Positions 7,187-8,928 of a stretch of DNA of 8,928 nucleotides are shown here, one piece after another; positions within the stretch are counted from its first letter, which is position 1, and each line of letters begins with the position of its first letter. Made by a program: the position numbers and the translations under genes. Below the pieces are notes generated by a model that saw only the letters and a program-made list of their open reading frames with translations, ran no database searches and was not told the DNA's origin. The stretch covers positions 2,403 through 11,330 of the forward strand of contig DLZA01000167.1 of assembly GCA_003447515.1 (NCBI GenBank), written 5' to 3'. The DNA comes from Paracoccaceae bacterium. GTDB taxonomy: Bacteria; Pseudomonadota; Alphaproteobacteria; Rhodobacterales; Rhodobacteraceae.

Positions 7187-7963
7187 CTAGGACGCCAAAT
7201 ATTCACCTAAAATTATCGTGAATTCTTTTGTTTTTTCAGCGTGCAGCCAATGGCCAGCGCCGTCAATCGTAAGAATCTTGGCGCAGGGAAACAAACATGT
7301 GATTGCTGTTTTACCAGCTTCGTTGACATAAGTGGAGTTGGCGCCTCGAATGAACAAAGCCTCCCTGTCGTATGCGCCGTCCATTTCTGGGAAGCCAATG
7401 ATTGGTCCCATGTTTTGATTCAATGAATCAAGATTAAGCATCCAGCGTAAATTACCACCGTCCACCTCAACGCTTTGTGCTAAAAACGCCGACAGAGCGG
7501 CATCGCCTGTTTTATCCTCAAGTGCAGATTGAACAGCAGATCTCCGGTCAAAATTCTCTAAAGGCACAGATTGCATAATGGCAATATTTTCCCGTTGCGT
7601 ATGGTGATACTTAATTGGTGCGATATCCGCGATGATTAGACGATTAACCATCTGTGGATTTTGCAATGCCAATACCATTGCGGCCTTGCCACCCATGGAA
7701 TGGCCCAAAATATTTGCTCTACCGCCTAATTCGTTGATAACATATGTTAAATCTGAGGCAAGCGCTGGATAAGAATTGTCATCGTCCCAAAAACTATGAC
7801 CATGATTGCGCAAATCAACAGTCACTACGGGTTGGTCTTTTGACAAATGCCGTGCAATTGCTCGCCAATTTCGACCTGATCCGAACAATCCGTGAACAAT
7901 CAAAAATGGTATGCCTGAACCTTCACCGTAAGAGGTAAAATTCAATAGCCGTGGATTAGTCAT
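7187..7963 (-). CDS. Alpha/beta-fold hydrolase, YbfF-like esterase
   Basis: Predicted cytosolic serine hydrolase of 258 residues, the usual length for YbfF-type esterases. HGLFGSGRNW (24-33) supplies the oxyanion-hole region, DLRNHGHS (50-57) follows a core strand, the nucleophile elbow GHSMGG puts Ser at 89, Asp113 in IADIAP is a likely acid, and His238 in GAGHWLH completes the triad. E. coli YbfF and its relatives hydrolyse short acyl esters, including acyl-CoA or palmitoyl-type substrates in vitro; the natural substrate here is unknown. AAGG about 7 nt upstream supports the ATG at 7963. There is no signal peptide. It stands alone: it is divergent from argG (123 bp) and converges on the Nudix gene. 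A haloalkane dehalogenase or C-C hydrolase of the same fold is less likely. Confidence 0.9.
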   Translation of the reverse strand: MTNPRLLNFTSYGEGSGIPFLIVHGLFGSGRNWRAIARHLSKDQPVVTVDLRNHGHSFWDDDNSYPALASDLTYVINELGGRANILGHSMGGKAAMVLALQNPQMVNRLIIADIAPIKYHHTQRENIAIMQSVPLENFDRRSAVQSALEDKTGDAALSAFLAQSVEVDGGNLRWMLNLDSLNQNMGPIIGFPEMDGAYDREALFIRGANSTYVNEAGKTAITCLFPCAKILTIDGAGHWLHAEKTKEFTIILGEYLAS

Positions 7964-8086
7964 TTTAGAACCTTAAAGCGTTGTAAGAGGTTTTCTTGGC
8001 ATGGTTATGGCGTAATGGCCACTTGTCGAGCAGTAAAAAACGCAATAGACGCGCTTTACCATGCAATTTAATGGAGATTGCCCTCA

Positions 8087-8928
8087 ATGGCTGCCCCTAA
8101 AAAAGTCGTTCTCGCGTATTCTGGTGGTTTGGACACGTCGATCATTTTGAAATGGTTGCAGACGGAATATAACTGCGAAGTTATTACTTTTACTGCTGAT
8201 TTAGGCCAAGGCGAAGAACTGGAGCCAGCACGAAAAAAAGCAGAACTGTTGGGTATAAAGCCGGAGAACATCTTTATCGAAGACGTTCGTGAAGAATTTG
8301 TGCGCGATTTTGTTTTTCCAATGTTTCGAGCGAATGCGGTTTATGAGGGTTTATATTTGCTTGGCACATCGATTGCGCGTCCGTTGATTTCAAAACGGTT
8401 AGTTGAAATTGCGGCTGAAACAGGTGCGGATGCCGTGTCTCATGGGGCTACGGGCAAGGGCAATGATCAGGTACGGTTTGAACTGTCAGCTTATGCGCTG
8501 GACCCAGAAATTAAAGTTATTGCGCCTTGGCGTGAATGGGAATTACAAAGCCGTACTAAGCTGTTGCAATTTGCTGAAGAACACCAAATTCCAATCGCTA
8601 CAGACAAACGTGGCGAAGCACCGTTTTCTGTGGATGCAAATTTATTGCACACCTCATCTGAGGGTAAAGTGCTGGAAGATCCAGCATTAGAGGCACCCGA
8701 TTACGTATATCAGCGCACTGTGAATCCAGAAGATGCGCCAAACAAACCAGAATTTGTTGAAATCACGTATAAGAATGGTGATCCCGTTGCATTGAACAAT
8801 GTTGCAAAATCTCCTGCTGAAATGCTGACAGAGCTAAACACATTAGGCGGAAAACATGGTGTTGGCCGTCTTGATCTGGTGGAAGGGCGCTATGTCGGGA
8901 TGAAATCCCGTGGTGTTTATGAAACCCC
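8087..8928 (+). CDS. argG: Argininosuccinate synthase, 3' end beyond the window
   Basis: Cytosolic enzyme that joins citrulline and aspartate with ATP to form argininosuccinate, AMP and PPi, the penultimate step of arginine synthesis. The window holds 280 full codons of a protein normally about 400 residues. Seen: the N-type ATP-pyrophosphatase loop AYSGGLDTS (10-18), TADLGQGEE (36-44), [11 protein letters not shown] (93-103), [15 protein letters not shown] (118-132), IAPWREW (145-151), and [14 protein letters not shown] (181-194). The frame is uninterrupted. The start at 8087 gives the family N-terminus [14 protein letters not shown], with GGAG at 8073-8076, 10 nt upstream. A short ATG frame (8071-8100) overlaps the start but its ATG abuts the GGAG. 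I found no convincing promoter or attenuator in the 123-bp upstream gap. Confidence 0.97.
   Translation, partial: MAAPKKVVLAYSGGLDTSIILKWLQTEYNCEVITFTADLGQGEELEPARKKAELLGIKPENIFIEDVREEFVRDFVFPMFRANAVYEGLYLLGTSIARPLISKRLVEIAAETGADAVSHGATGKGNDQVRFELSAYALDPEIKVIAPWREWELQSRTKLLQFAEEHQIPIATDKRGEAPFSVDANLLHTSSEGKVLEDPALEAPDYVYQRTVNPEDAPNKPEFVEITYKNGDPVALNNVAKSPAEMLTELNTLGGKHGVGRLDLVEGRYVGMKSRGVYET

Noticed and set aside
7996..8052. Possible argG promoter boxes: TTGGCA at 7996, and TTGTCG at 8024 with TAGACG at 8047.
   Set aside because: The first has no acceptable -10 at 16-18 bp, and the second pair matches poorly in both boxes. Not strong enough to annotate.
8068..8271. Minus-strand 67-codon frame antisense to the argG start.
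   Set aside because: Its coordinates are covered by the clear argG coding frame and it has no recognisable features.

Overview
The window reads as an ordinary chromosomal housekeeping segment from an alphaproteobacterium, most likely in or near the Rhodobacterales (roseobacter-like). The evidence is the protein character: an Hsp33 with a long Gly/Asp-rich linker, a compact TrmA/RumA-family methyltransferase, and the run Hsp33, CoA-type Nudix, CCA-adding enzyme, LysE transporter. Base composition looks to be in the mid-40s % GC by eye, low for that order, so a marine low-GC lineage is plausible. No genus can be named from sequence reading alone. I see no transposase, integrase, tRNA, rRNA, CRISPR array or phage gene.

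Layout. (1) 1-1689, plus strand: the 3' part of dxs, lacking roughly the first 80 codons. (2) 1690-1827: a convergent gap with two mutually exclusive hairpins. (3) 6383 down to 1828, minus strand: five genes read hslO, CoA-type Nudix hydrolase, CCA-adding enzyme, LysE exporter, RNA uracil methyltransferase. Every junction overlaps (by 20, 17, 8 and 4 nt), and three of the downstream starts lack a clear ribosome binding site, so this is almost certainly one translationally coupled operon led by hslO. (4) 6384-6474: a divergent promoter region with two touching perfect dyads and a weak promoter candidate for hslO. (5) 6475-6915, plus strand: a second, unrelated Nudix hydrolase. (6) 6916-7186: a gene-poor convergent gap. 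(7) 7963 down to 7187, minus strand: a YbfF-type alpha/beta hydrolase. (8) 8087-8928, plus strand: the first 280 codons of argG, which has no stop codon inside the window.

The genes do not form one pathway. dxs feeds isoprenoid synthesis and argG feeds arginine synthesis. The central operon mixes redox/heat protein protection (Hsp33), nucleotide clean-up (CoA pyrophosphatase), tRNA maturation (CCA addition), RNA methylation and amino-acid export. A loose theme is stress and translation maintenance, which is inference. I found no convincing new biological system. The items most worth checking are the dyads between hslO and the divergent Nudix gene, and the fully overlapping operon.
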